Shown in pieces: positions 1 through 8,369 of a stretch of 35,231 nt of DNA (positions are counted from its first letter, which is position 1; every line of letters starts with the position of its first letter). Source of the stretch: Streptomyces mesophilus (lineage in GTDB: Bacteria; Actinomycetota; Actinomycetes; Streptomycetales; Streptomycetaceae); NCBI RefSeq assembly GCF_011044995.1, contig NZ_JAAKZW010000061.1, positions 1 to 35,231 of the forward strand, read 5' to 3'. The notes beneath the pieces were generated by a model, which did not search any database, was not told the origin of the DNA, and saw only the letters and a list, made by a program, of their open reading frames with translations. Made by a program: the position numbers and the translations under genes.

Positions 1-46
1 CCCCCTGAACCCCCAGTTCCCGTACCTCAGTTAGGAACCACCTGCC

Positions 47-973
47 ATGACCTCCACCTCCCGCCTGCGCACCCTCGGCAAGAAGACCGCGGGCCCCGGC
101 CGCCCCGTCTATGTCACCGGCGAGATCGGCATCAACCACAACGGCGACCTCGAGAACGCCTTCGCCCTGATCGACGCGGCCGCCGACGCGGGCTGCGACG
201 CGGTGAAGTTCCAGAAGCGCACCCCGGAGATCTGCACCCCGCGCGACCAGTGGGACATCGAGCGCGACACCCCCTGGGGCCGGATGACCTACATCGACTA
301 CCGCCACCGCGTGGAGTTCGACGAGACCGCGTACCGCGCCATCGACGAGCACTGCAAGAAGCGCGGCATCGACTGGTTCGCCTCCCCGTGGGACACCGAG
401 GCCGTCGCCTTCCTGGAGAAGTTCGACCTGCCCGCCCACAAGGTGGCCTCCGCCTCCCTGACCGACGACGAGCTCCTTCGCGCCCTGCGCGCGACCGGCC
501 GCACGATCATCCTCTCCACGGGCATGTCGACCCCGCGCCAGATCCGCCACGCGGTCGAGGTCCTCGGCTCCGACAACATCCTTCTGTGCCACGCCACTTC
601 GACGTACCCGGCGAAGGCCGAGGAGCTCAACCTGCGCGTGATCAACACGCTGCAGGCCGAGTACCCGAACGTGCCGATCGGCTACTCCGGCCACGAGACC
701 GGCCTGCAGACCACGCTCGCCGCGGTCGCCCTCGGCGCCACTTTCGTGGAGCGCCACATCACCCTCGACCGCGCCATGTGGGGCTCCGACCAGGCCGCCT
801 CCGTCGAGCCGCAGGGCCTGACCCGCCTGGTGCGCGACATCCGCACCATCGAGGCCTCGCTCGGTGACGGCGTCAAGAAGGTGTACGAGTCGGAGCTCGG
901 CCCGATGAAGAAGCTGCGCCGCGTCCAGGGCGTCGTCGCCGACGCCGGTGACCGCGAGCCGGTCGCGGTCTGA
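47..973 (+). CDS. NeuB-family nonulosonate (sialic/Kdn-like) synthase without SAF domain
   Basis: The 308-residue protein belongs to the NeuB family, which condenses phosphoenolpyruvate with a hexosamine or hexose to give a nine-carbon sugar acid in the cytoplasm. Visible family features are GEIGINHNGD near residue 25, AVKFQKR near 53, FASPWD near 110, the STGMS strand near 157, HATSTYP near 183, GYSGHE near 213 and ERHITLD near 235, all parts of the TIM-barrel active site. Usual NeuB proteins run to about 340-350 residues and end in an antifreeze-like SAF domain. This one stops about 20 residues after the MKKLRR segment, so the SAF domain is absent. ATG 47 has AGGAA about 10 nt upstream. The next gene starts 24 nt downstream, suggesting an operon. 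Streptomyces make Kdn-containing teichulosonic acids; a role there is inferred, and the exact substrate cannot be read from sequence. Confidence 0.88.
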   Translation: MTSTSRLRTLGKKTAGPGRPVYVTGEIGINHNGDLENAFALIDAAADAGCDAVKFQKRTPEICTPRDQWDIERDTPWGRMTYIDYRHRVEFDETAYRAIDEHCKKRGIDWFASPWDTEAVAFLEKFDLPAHKVASASLTDDELLRALRATGRTIILSTGMSTPRQIRHAVEVLGSDNILLCHATSTYPAKAEELNLRVINTLQAEYPNVPIGYSGHETGLQTTLAAVALGATFVERHITLDRAMWGSDQAASVEPQGLTRLVRDIRTIEASLGDGVKKVYESELGPMKKLRRVQGVVADAGDREPVAV

Positions 974-996
974 CGGCCCCTTTCGAGGGTGACGTC

Positions 997-2082
997 ATGA
1001 CGTCCGCACACGGGCCCGCCGCACCCGCTGCCTCGTCGGCGGGGGCGGCGGCCCCGACGCTGGCTTTCGTCGAGAGCCCCGTGCAACTGCTCAACGTCCT
1101 GGAGTGGGCGCACGGGGCCGGCGGCGGGACGGCGACGATCGTCGTCCTGTCCCCGACGGACCCGATGACCCGCGGCCAGCTGCGCCGGATGGCCGAACTC
1201 GCCCGCGGGGAGGGCCATACCGTCCGCTGGGAGGAGGCCCGTGAGGGGGCGCTCGCGCCCCTGCACACGATCGGCGGACTCAGCCGGCTGCTGCGCAGGG
1301 CGGCGCGCGTGGTGATCGGCGACCCGTTCAGCCGCTACGTGCAGCTGCTCCTGACGCTGAGCCGGGCCCGCGACATCGTGGTCGTCGACGACGGCACCGC
1401 CACGATGGAGTTCATCGCCCAACTCGCGGGCGGGGAACGCCTGGTGCGCTGGCACCGGCGCGGCGGCCGGCCCGGTCCGCGCGATCTCGTGTTCGCCCCG
1501 TTCTCGGCGGCCGCGCGCCGCCGGCTCACGCCGCGCCCCACGCGTACGGTCTCGGTCTTCTCCTCGATGCCGGTGAACGCCCCGGAGGGTGTCTCCGTCA
1601 CGGAGAACGACTTCACCTGGACCCGCACCCGCTTCGGCCCGCCCCGCATCACCAAGGGCGCGGACCTGGTGGGCACTTCCCTCGTGGAGACGGGCGTCGT
1701 GGACCCCGACCACTACCTGGAAGCGGTCCGCACGCTGGCCAAGACCCACGGCGCGACCCGCTACTTCGCCCACCGCCGCGAATCCACCCCCAAGCTCCAC
1801 CGCCTCGCCGTGGAGACCGGCCTGGAGATCGTCCGCCCGGACCTCCCCCTGGAACTCATCGCCCGCAGAGGCCCCATCGGCCACCGCATCCTCAGCTTCC
1901 CCTCCACAGTCGTCCACACCCTGCCGCTCGCCCTCGCGGGCACGGGCGTCGAGGTCGCGGTCTGCGACATCGACCGCTCCTGGCTCACGGCCAACGCATC
2001 CCCACGAGCCGAGGGCTTCCTCTCGGGGGTCACGGGGACGGCGCGGGGTGTGCATCGGCTGCAGTCGGTGCGGGTGGCGTAG
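997..2082 (+). CDS. polysialyltransferase-family glycosyltransferase-like protein
   Basis: This 361-residue protein has no signal peptide or clear membrane segment. After a disordered Ala/Pro/Gly-rich N-terminus it has FVESPVQLLNVLEW at about residues 23-36, a VVIGDPFSRYVQLLL segment near 106, a VVVDDGTATMEF segment near 128, and YFAHRREST near 257. This pattern (an SPxQ strand, then a D-D-G strand, then an HRRE segment) resembles the bacterial polysialyltransferase family (A-2_8-polyST type), which uses CMP-nonulosonates. It lies 24 nt behind the NeuB-like synthase with a GAGGGTG ribosome site 7 nt before ATG 997, so synthase and transferase probably serve one nonulosonate glycopolymer. The family call rests on motif memory and context. 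A divergent glycosyltransferase of another fold is the main alternative. Confidence 0.7.
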   Translation: MTSAHGPAAPAASSAGAAAPTLAFVESPVQLLNVLEWAHGAGGGTATIVVLSPTDPMTRGQLRRMAELARGEGHTVRWEEAREGALAPLHTIGGLSRLLRRAARVVIGDPFSRYVQLLLTLSRARDIVVVDDGTATMEFIAQLAGGERLVRWHRRGGRPGPRDLVFAPFSAAARRRLTPRPTRTVSVFSSMPVNAPEGVSVTENDFTWTRTRFGPPRITKGADLVGTSLVETGVVDPDHYLEAVRTLAKTHGATRYFAHRRESTPKLHRLAVETGLEIVRPDLPLELIARRGPIGHRILSFPSTVVHTLPLALAGTGVEVAVCDIDRSWLTANASPRAEGFLSGVTGTARGVHRLQSVRVA

Positions 2083-2131
2083 GGGCGGGCGGACGCTGTA
2101 CGCCGCTGCGTGGTGAGGTCAGAATGCCGCC

Positions 2132-2857
2132 ATGGCCGATGACGGGGAACCGTGCGCCGAAGCACCGTCCTTCCTCTCGTGTGCGAGGGAAGTGGTGCGA
2201 CTGCTTGGGCTGGAGGAGTCGTCGGCGTTGGAACAGTCGAGGTGGGGAAGGTCGGCGCCCCCGCCGGGGCCGGGGCGGGCGCGCGCACTCGCCGCCGCGG
2301 CCCGTAAGCCGCTGCTCGAACGCCCCACGCTCCCCGAGGAGTTCTTCGCTCCGCTGATGGCCGCGTCCGTCCACGACCCCGACCCCAGCTTCTGCCGCTG
2401 GTTCGTCGAGCCCGCCGTGTACTCCTTCGGCCGCCGCCGGGTCTGTGCGGCACTGCTCGCGTATCTGCGCGACGGCACGGACGCGGAGCGCCTGGGCGCG
2501 ATGCGTGCCTGGTACTCCGCGTGGGTCACACCGAGGGCGGAACGCTCCCCGGCTTACGGACCCGGCGGCGTACGGGATCCGGCGATCGACGAGACGCGTG
2601 ACATCGCGACGGCCTGGCTGGAGTCGGCATTCGACCTCTTCGCCACGACGACGGATCTGCGGATACACCGCAGGCTCGTGGGCGAACTCCCACTCCAGCG
2701 CATAGCGTGCCCACCGCATCTGCAGCCCCGACTCGACCGTGCGCTCGGGATCGCCCGAGCGCACGCCGACCCGTATGTCCGCCACTGGGCGGCCGACGTG
2801 GACCGCGGCCGGCCGACTCAGTGGTGGCCACCCGATGACGGTGAACCGTCCCCTTAG
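2132..2857 (+). CDS. hypothetical protein
   Basis: I do not recognise this 241-residue protein. It appears soluble, mostly helical, rich in Ala, Arg and Pro, and contains several Trp-containing stretches such as FCRWFVEP near 90, AMRAWYSAW near 125 and ATAWLESAFDLF near 167. The repeated aromatic helices and the late HADPYVRHWAADVDRG segment hint at an all-helical HEAT-like fold, but this is only an impression. There is no signal peptide. ATG 2132 gives the long frame; an ATG at 2124 in another frame has better GAGG spacing but opens only 77 codons. The gene ends in a 4-nt TTAG stop-to-stop overlap with the convergent SGNH hydrolase gene, with no terminator visible between them. Confidence 0.6.
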   Translation: MADDGEPCAEAPSFLSCAREVVRLLGLEESSALEQSRWGRSAPPPGPGRARALAAAARKPLLERPTLPEEFFAPLMAASVHDPDPSFCRWFVEPAVYSFGRRRVCAALLAYLRDGTDAERLGAMRAWYSAWVTPRAERSPAYGPGGVRDPAIDETRDIATAWLESAFDLFATTTDLRIHRRLVGELPLQRIACPPHLQPRLDRALGIARAHADPYVRHWAADVDRGRPTQWWPPDDGEPSP

Positions 2858-3795
2858 TGCCCGTGCCCCCGTCGGTCGATCTCCCGCAGGAGGGCCCATG
2901 CCATGGCCGCCTCGCCCTTTGCGTTCGGGTGGAAGGGGGCCGCCGGGCTGGTCGGCTGCAATGGCTCGACCCAGCGGGTCTCCGGGGCCTGGCAGACGTC
3001 GTGGCCGATCGTCGGGGTGTACGTGTCCACGAAGCGCGCGCGGTTGTCGCGGGCGACGTCGCGCAGCATGGCGTTCAGGCGCTTGCCGGTGTCCCGCAGG
3101 TACGGGACGTCGCCCTCGGCCTGCTGCACGTACGGCCAGCAGCCCTTGCCGCTGTCCGCGACGATCACCGGATAGCCGACGACGTAGACGCGGGCCCGCG
3201 GGGCGCGGTCGTGGATCGCGTCGATGACCTTCTCGATCTTCGGCGCGGTGTTCGCGATCCGCGCGGCCAGCTGGTCGGTGCCGCCGGCCGTGTACTGCTT
3301 GGTGCACGGACTGCCGTACGGGTCCGTGAAGCTGAGCCGCGTACACGTACCGACGATCTCGCCGAAGCCGATGTCGTTGCCGCCGATGCCGACCGTCACG
3401 AGCGTGGTCCGCTTGTCGAGCGCGTCCAGCTGCGGCGGGTTCGTGCCCTGCTGCTGCCACATGTGCTCGGTGGTCGCCCCGCCGCAGCTCACGTCCTTGA
3501 ACGAGGCGGGCCGGATCTTCCAGGCCGCCACGGACGGGTAATTGCGGTTGGAGCGCGCGCAGTTCGCGTCGACCTGGTCCGGGATGCCGGGACCCGAGGT
3601 GTACGAGTCGCCGAGCGCGACATAGCGCTCGCCGCGGTGCTGCCCGCCGTGACCCCCGTGCCCGCCCGGCCCGGCCTGCGCGGGAGCGGCCGTCGCCGCG
3701 ACGACGAGGGCCGCCGCCCCGCCCGCCGCCAGTGCGCCGAGCGCCCCCCGTCGCGATCTGCCGCCCCGTGCCGCCGTGTACGCCTGTTCCCCCAC
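2854..3795 (-). CDS. secreted SGNH/GDSL-family hydrolase (lipase/esterase)
   Basis: An extracellular serine esterase of the SGNH superfamily. From the GTG start at 3795 it is 313 residues: an Arg-rich n-region (GGRSRRG), a long Ala-rich hydrophobic stretch ending APAQA at about residue 41 (signal peptide), a His/Gly linker, then block I VALGDSYTSG with nucleophile Ser near 64, the GGND block near 138-141, and a C-terminal FHPNAKG block carrying the catalytic His. This layout matches the Streptomyces secreted lipases of this superfamily. A TTG at 3831 would give a longer protein, but GTG 3795 has GGAGG 5 nt upstream and places the signal peptide correctly. The substrate is unknown. A TetR-type palindrome lies 37 nt upstream of the start, suggesting repressor control. 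Confidence 0.88.
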   Translation of the reverse strand: MGEQAYTAARGGRSRRGALGALAAGGAAALVVAATAAPAQAGPGGHGGHGGQHRGERYVALGDSYTSGPGIPDQVDANCARSNRNYPSVAAWKIRPASFKDVSCGGATTEHMWQQQGTNPPQLDALDKRTTLVTVGIGGNDIGFGEIVGTCTRLSFTDPYGSPCTKQYTAGGTDQLAARIANTAPKIEKVIDAIHDRAPRARVYVVGYPVIVADSGKGCWPYVQQAEGDVPYLRDTGKRLNAMLRDVARDNRARFVDTYTPTIGHDVCQAPETRWVEPLQPTSPAAPFHPNAKGEAAMAWALLREIDRRGHGH

Positions 3796-3831
3796 GCCTG
3801 CCTCCGCTTCACGTACGCCACTGCATTCCAA

Positions 3832-3847
3832 TACTGACTGGTCGGTA
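3832..3847. promoter_or_regulatory. TetR-type operator candidate upstream of the SGNH hydrolase
   Basis: TACTGAC-TG-GTCGGTA forms an imperfect palindrome with 6 of 7 arm positions complementary. It resembles the (A)CCGACnnGTCGG(T) operators of TetR/AcrR-type repressors in actinobacteria. It sits about 37 nt upstream of the GTG start of the hydrolase, in the 289-nt gap between that gene and the divergent M20 gene. No TetR gene is in the window, so the regulator would be encoded elsewhere. The rest of this gap holds no gene that I can support. Confidence 0.4.
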
Positions 3848-4084
3848 GCGTCGGGGCGGGACCCCGCCCTGTCAATGGATCCGGCAGCGTGCGACGGTGC
3901 GGGTTTGGCCGGGACTCGCCCGGGGAAGCCGATGCGAACGATTCAAAGCGAAATTTCATACCCCCGGTACGGTGCAGCTATGCACGACAGCCCCGATTTT
4001 CTTACCCCAATCTGGCTGAAGTTTTGTTGATCGAGGCTTAGTTGGCCCCTGCATCGCCTTACGCTTGCGAGGGTGAACCAACTG

Positions 4085-5317
4085 ATGTCCCGTACGACCG
4101 ACAGCCCGGAGGGCGAGCCCGCAGTCGGGGATGCCCTGCCCGGCGTGCTCCCCGAGAGGCTGCGCGCCGAGCTCATCGCCTTCCGGCGCGATATGCACAT
4201 GCACCCGGAGCTCGGCAATCAGGAGTTCCGGACCACGGCCGCGCTCAAGAAGCGCCTCGAGGCGGCGGGCCTTTCACCCCGTGTGCTCGACACGGGCACC
4301 GGCCTCGTATGCGACATCGGCACATGGGACGGCCTGCGCCCCATGCTCGCGATCCGCGCGGACATCGACGCGCTCCCCATCCCGGACACCAAGACCGAGG
4401 CGCCCTACCGCTCCACGGTCCCCGACCGCGCGCACGCCTGCGGCCATGACGTCCACACCACGGCCGTCCTGGGCGCGGGCCTGGTCCTCGCCGAGCTGGC
4501 GGCCGCGGGTCAACTGCCCAGGCCCGTACGGCTGCTGTTCCAGCCGGCCGAAGAGGTGCTGCCCGGCGGCGCGGCCGACGCCATCGCCTCCGGCGTCCTG
4601 GACGGCGTGGGCAAGATCATCGCGGTGCACTGCGACCCGAAGGTGGACGCCGGCCGGATCGGTCTGCGCCACGGCGCCATCACCTCGGCCTGCGACCGCC
4701 TCGAGGTCGCCCTCGACGGCGCCGGCGGCCACACGGCCCGTCCGCACCTGACCACGGACCTGGTCACCGCCGCGGCCCGGGTCGCCATCGACGTCCCGGC
4801 CCTGGTGGGGCGCAGGGTCGACGCCCGGGCGGGTCTGGCCGTCACCTGGGGCCGTATCGAAGCCGGCCACGCCCCCAACGTGATCCCCCAGCACGCCGAG
4901 CTCTCCGGCACCATCCGCTGCCTGGACCTCGACGCCTGGCGCACGGCGCCCGACCTCGTGCACGCCGCGGTCCAGGAAGTGGCCGACCTCCACCGGGCGA
5001 AATCGGCCATCAACTACATCCGCGGCGTCCCCCCGGTCGTCAACGACCCGGTGATCACCGACCTGTTGCGCGACGCGATGGTGGCCCGCCGCGGCGCCCT
5101 CTCGGTCGAGGACACCGAACAGAGCCTGGGCGGCGAGGACTTCTCCTGGTACCTGGAGCACGTCCCGGGCGCGATGGCCCGCCTAGGCGTCCGCACCCCC
5201 GGCGAACGCACCTCGTGCGACCTCCACCAGGGCGACTTCGACGCGGACGAGTCCGCGATCGCAGTCGGCGTCGAACTCTTCACGGCAGCCGCACTCCTGG
5301 ACGGCGGACGCCCGTAG
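4085..5317 (+). CDS. M20D-family metal-dependent amidohydrolase
   Basis: A cytoplasmic zinc aminoacylase/amidohydrolase (410 residues) of the M20D group, which includes hippurate hydrolases, N-acyl-amino-acid deacylases and IAA-amino-acid hydrolases. Visible motifs are RRDMHMHPELG near 35-45, the metal-site loop ACGHDVHTT near 118-126, the PAEE catalytic/metal glutamates near 154-157, AVHCDP with a ligand His near 182, a GHTARPH dimerisation-domain segment, and GGEDFSWY near 350, the C-terminal metal-ligand region. No signal peptide is present. ATG 4085 (MSRTTDS) is preferred, with GAGGG 11 nt upstream. An in-frame GTG at 4073 adds four residues and cannot be excluded. It is monocistronic and convergent with the siderophore operon. 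The substrate is not predictable. Confidence 0.88.
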   Translation: MSRTTDSPEGEPAVGDALPGVLPERLRAELIAFRRDMHMHPELGNQEFRTTAALKKRLEAAGLSPRVLDTGTGLVCDIGTWDGLRPMLAIRADIDALPIPDTKTEAPYRSTVPDRAHACGHDVHTTAVLGAGLVLAELAAAGQLPRPVRLLFQPAEEVLPGGAADAIASGVLDGVGKIIAVHCDPKVDAGRIGLRHGAITSACDRLEVALDGAGGHTARPHLTTDLVTAAARVAIDVPALVGRRVDARAGLAVTWGRIEAGHAPNVIPQHAELSGTIRCLDLDAWRTAPDLVHAAVQEVADLHRAKSAINYIRGVPPVVNDPVITDLLRDAMVARRGALSVEDTEQSLGGEDFSWYLEHVPGAMARLGVRTPGERTSCDLHQGDFDADESAIAVGVELFTAAALLDGGRP

Positions 5318-5332
5318 TACGTGGTGGTGGCC

Positions 5333-5395
5333 GGGGGACCAATCGTTCAGGCGGAAAGCCCCAATACGGGCATCGGTCAGGACGTTTGGTCCCCC
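5333..5395. terminator. bidirectional terminator between M20 gene and siderophore operon
   Basis: A perfect 10-bp inverted repeat (GGGGGACCAA at 5333-5342, TTGGTCCCCC at 5386-5395) is followed by TTTC. The 43-nt interior contains a small GCCC/GGGC hairpin at 5358-5371. It lies between two convergent genes (stops at 5317 and 5410). Its right arm shares GGTCCCCCTTTC with the terminator at 26487-26558. Confidence 0.65.
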
Positions 5396-5409
5396 TTTCA
5401 CCGTTGCGG

Positions 5410-6624
5410 TCAGCGGCCCGCGCCCAGGAAGTGGAATGTTGGGTTCGGGTGCATCAGGAAGTCGTGGTGGGAGATGTTCCATGCGTAGGCTCCCGCCAGG
5501 GCGAAGGCCACGCGGTCGGCTGCGCGCAGGCCGGTGGCCGGGACGGCGCGGGACAGGACGTCCTTCGGGGTGCAGAGCTGGCCGGCGAAGGTGACGCGGT
5601 CCCCATGGGCGCGCGGGCGCGGCCACGGGTGGGGCCAGGGGGCGTCCGAGGCGAGGACCGTGCAGGGCTGGTTGTGGCCCTTGGTGGCGGGGGTGCGGAT
5701 GTGGTGGGTGCCGCCGCGCACCACGGCGAACTCCTCACCGTGGCTCCGCTTCACATCCAGGACCTCCGTCGCGTACCAGCCGCAGTACGCGGTCAGGGCG
5801 CGACCCGGCTCGATACGCAGCGTCAAGTCCGGATGCTGGACGAGTAGTTCGGTAAGGCCTTGACCGTACGTCGTCCAGTCGAAGCGAGAGGAAGGGTCGG
5901 CGTAGTCCACGTTCATGCCGCCGCCCACGTTGACCTCCGGGAGGCGGATGCCGTGCCGGCCCGCCAGGGCGAGCGACCACGAGACGACCGACTCGGACAG
6001 GGCGAGCAGCGCGGGGGCGCCGAGACCGCTGGCCAAGTGGGCGTGGACGCCCAGGAGTTCCAGCTGCGGGTACGTCCCGTCGGTCAGGAGGCGCACGAGC
6101 GGGTCGGCCTGCGACGGGTCGAGGCCGAACGGGGTCGGGTGGCCGCCCATCGCGAGCGCGCTGGTCTCCAGGGAGCCGTCGGGTAGCGAGAGGTTGAAGC
6201 GCAGGAGCACGCCCGGCCGTAGGCCCGGAGCGACCCGCCGAGCCAGCGCGGCCAGCAGGTGGAGCTCGTGCTCGCTCTCCACGTGGAAGCGCCGCACCCC
6301 GAGTTCGAGCGCCGTCGTGATCTCGGCCGGGGTCTTGCCGGGTCCCCCGAAGGCGAGCGCGCGCCCGGGGGCCGCCTTCGCCACATGGGTCAGCTCGCCG
6401 CCCGAGGAGACCTCGTAGCCGTCCACGTACGGGCCGAGCGCGGCCAGGATCTCCGGCTCCGGGTTGGCCTTCGCCGCGTAGTAGAGCTCGACCTGCTCGG
6501 GGAGCGCGGCTCGCACGGCCTGTGCGTGAGCGCTGAGGGATTCCAAGTCGTAGATATACGCCGGGAGTTCGGACGAGGGGAGTGAATCGATCCGTTCGCG
6601 GACGGAAGGCGTAGGGGCGGTCAT
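5410..6624 (-). CDS. PLP-dependent fold-type III decarboxylase, PvsE-like (siderophore biosynthesis)
   Basis: A 404-residue alanine-racemase-fold decarboxylase of the DapDC/ornithine decarboxylase family. The PLP lysine is Lys52 in YYAAKANP. HAHLASG, the glycine-rich VNVGGGMNVDY segment and EPGRALTAYCGWY follow the PLP-binding pattern of the family, and the second-subunit cysteine lies in GQLCTPKD. As the last gene of the operon its ATG overlaps the stop of the preceding synthetase (ATGA). In siderophore loci this enzyme class (PvsE, SbnH) decarboxylates an amino acid already amide-linked to citrate, giving an amine linker. That is the inferred role here rather than lysine or DAP metabolism, because it is embedded between NIS siderophore genes. 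The actual substrate is unknown. Confidence 0.88.
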   Translation of the reverse strand: MTAPTPSVRERIDSLPSSELPAYIYDLESLSAHAQAVRAALPEQVELYYAAKANPEPEILAALGPYVDGYEVSSGGELTHVAKAAPGRALAFGGPGKTPAEITTALELGVRRFHVESEHELHLLAALARRVAPGLRPGVLLRFNLSLPDGSLETSALAMGGHPTPFGLDPSQADPLVRLLTDGTYPQLELLGVHAHLASGLGAPALLALSESVVSWSLALAGRHGIRLPEVNVGGGMNVDYADPSSRFDWTTYGQGLTELLVQHPDLTLRIEPGRALTAYCGWYATEVLDVKRSHGEEFAVVRGGTHHIRTPATKGHNQPCTVLASDAPWPHPWPRPRAHGDRVTFAGQLCTPKDVLSRAVPATGLRAADRVAFALAGAYAWNISHHDFLMHPNPTFHFLGAGR

Positions 6625-8369
6625 CGGGCGCTCCAGGGGTCGAAGGAGACGGACGCGCCGGACAGGACGGACTCGGCGAGCGGCGACGGCAGCCGCACAT
6701 AGCCCGCCGCCCGGTCCGCCTTGCGCTCCCACCGCGTCAGCAGATTGGCCTTCGCCGGCAGCGGTACGCCCGCGAGCAGCGCGGCCAGACGCGGCGGGCA
6801 GCCGTACGCGTCGGCGTGGTCCTCGAGGACGGCGCGGACCGCGGCCCACAGCGCGGGCTCGAGCGACGGGTGCAGATCGGCGAGCGCGGCCAGCATCTCG
6901 CTGACGTGGTTGACGAGCAGGCAGTACACCACCCGGTCCCAGCCGCGTTGGGCGTCGTACGACATCGGGCCCGCGACCTCGGGCGGCAGCCCCGCCAGGG
7001 TGTCGGCGTGGTGCTCGGGCAGCAGCTTGGTGCCCTCCAGGTCGCGGAAGAGGACCTGGGCGGGCATGCCGTCGTCGCCGACGCAGACGAGGACGTTCTG
7101 GAGGTGGGGTTCGAGGACGAGGCCGTGGTCGAAATACGCGGCGAGCACGGGCGGCACGAGCAGCTTCAGATACGCCCGCCACCAGGCAAGGGCCCGCTGC
7201 GGACCCGCGTCGCCGAGGAGGTGCGAGAGATGCCCGGGTCCGGTCGGGTACTCGTCGGCGACCGCGCCCGCCAGGAGGGGTGTGGTGCCGGGCAGCAGAC
7301 GGCGCGAAAGACCCTCGCGGACGATCACGCCGAAGCCCTCCAGGAGCGCCACGTCGGGCGTGCCGTCGGCGCCGGGCAGCGCCAGGCTGCGGTACGCGGG
7401 TTCGCGGAGCATCGCGCTGCCCGGGAAGCGGGCGGCCAGATCGGCCAGCGCCCCGTCCAGGAAACGGGTCAGGGCCACGGCGCCGGACAGCTCGTAACTG
7501 GCGTTCTTGCGCAGGCAGTTGGTGATCCGCACGTTCAGGCTGAACTTCAGGAACGTATCGCCGTCGTAGAGCGTGCGCACCGAGGCCGTGGCCGCGAAGG
7601 GCCGCGCGCTCGGCCCGAGGTCGAGGAGGTCGCCGCGCGCCAGGGCCGCGCGCAGGCCCGGGTGGTCCTGGAGCAGGGAGAGCTGCCAGGGGTGCGCGGG
7701 CAGCAGCCGGTAGCCCTCGGGTACGTCCGGGTGCAGCCGGTCGAGCGCGGCGGCCGCGTCGGGCCGGGCCAGTTCCTCGGCGACGAGGTGCTCCCGGACG
7801 GCGAAGAGCCGCAGCGGGAAGGAGGCCCCGGCCTCGGGGGCGTACGCGGCCCAGGAGGCGGCGTCGCCGCTGCGGGCCTTGGGCGTGGGGTGGAAGCGGT
7901 GGCCGAAGAGCAGGGACTGTTCGGAGGCGAGATACGCCCCCTGGCCCTCGGCGCCGGGGCGGGAACCGTGGACGGCGAGCGCGGACCGTACCCCCTGATG
8001 ACTGGACGCCACCTGCTCCAGGAACTCCTCGTTGCGCACCCCCGTCCGCAGCGACAGCTCGGCCTGCGTGTACTCGGCCAGGCTGCGCCAGTCCGCCTCG
8101 CCCCAACGGCCGTTCTCCTGGACGTAAACCGGGCCGGTGTAGCGGTGCGCGCCGAGCAGCGAGGTGCGGCGCAGCGCGACCCGCAGCAGCACGCCGGCGC
8201 GGGGCAGGCGCAGCAGCAGATGGCCGTCGCAGACCGCGGTCTGGTGCTCGGGCGCGGAGACTTCGCGCAGCAGACAGTTGAGGAGGGTGTGGGCCACGGC
8301 CCAGTCGGCGGAGGGCAGTTCACGCGGGGTCGACGGCGGGGCGGGGACGGTGCCCGTGGGCAGCGACAT
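6621..8369 (-). CDS. NIS siderophore synthetase, IucA/IucC family, PvsD-like
   Basis: An ATP-dependent carboxylate-amine/alcohol ligase of the NRPS-independent siderophore family, 582 residues. Motifs typical of the acyl-adenylating fold are GHRFHPTPKARSG (156-168), HPWQ (226-229), KFSLNVRITNCLRKN (275-289), EPHLQN (420-425) and FRDLEGTK (441-448). The ITNCLRKNA...YEL segment is what I associate with PvsD-type enzymes, which activate citrate for the first condensation; this assignment is by motif memory. The start ATG 8369 overlaps the MFS stop (ATGA) and its stop overlaps the decarboxylase start, so translation is coupled. Role inferred: joins citrate to an amino acid before decarboxylation by the next gene product. 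Confidence 0.9.
   Translation of the reverse strand: MSLPTGTVPAPPSTPRELPSADWAVAHTLLNCLLREVSAPEHQTAVCDGHLLLRLPRAGVLLRVALRRTSLLGAHRYTGPVYVQENGRWGEADWRSLAEYTQAELSLRTGVRNEEFLEQVASSHQGVRSALAVHGSRPGAEGQGAYLASEQSLLFGHRFHPTPKARSGDAASWAAYAPEAGASFPLRLFAVREHLVAEELARPDAAAALDRLHPDVPEGYRLLPAHPWQLSLLQDHPGLRAALARGDLLDLGPSARPFAATASVRTLYDGDTFLKFSLNVRITNCLRKNASYELSGAVALTRFLDGALADLAARFPGSAMLREPAYRSLALPGADGTPDVALLEGFGVIVREGLSRRLLPGTTPLLAGAVADEYPTGPGHLSHLLGDAGPQRALAWWRAYLKLLVPPVLAAYFDHGLVLEPHLQNVLVCVGDDGMPAQVLFRDLEGTKLLPEHHADTLAGLPPEVAGPMSYDAQRGWDRVVYCLLVNHVSEMLAALADLHPSLEPALWAAVRAVLEDHADAYGCPPRLAALLAGVPLPAKANLLTRWERKADRAAGYVRLPSPLAESVLSGASVSFDPWSAR

Noticed and set aside
1..46. Possible 3' end of an upstream gene
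   Set aside because: Only 46 nt are visible and stop triplets occur in more than one frame, so no gene can be assigned.
2030..3460. 476-codon open frame on the minus strand
   Set aside because: It overlaps the hypothetical gene at 2132 and is out of frame with the well supported SGNH hydrolase gene. Its sequence is Arg-rich with no motif.
5410..8106. 898-residue fusion of an N-terminal Arg/Gly-rich part to the PLP decarboxylase
   Set aside because: The first 494 codons are a shadow frame of the PvsD-like synthetase. ATG 6624 overlapping the synthetase stop is the real start.
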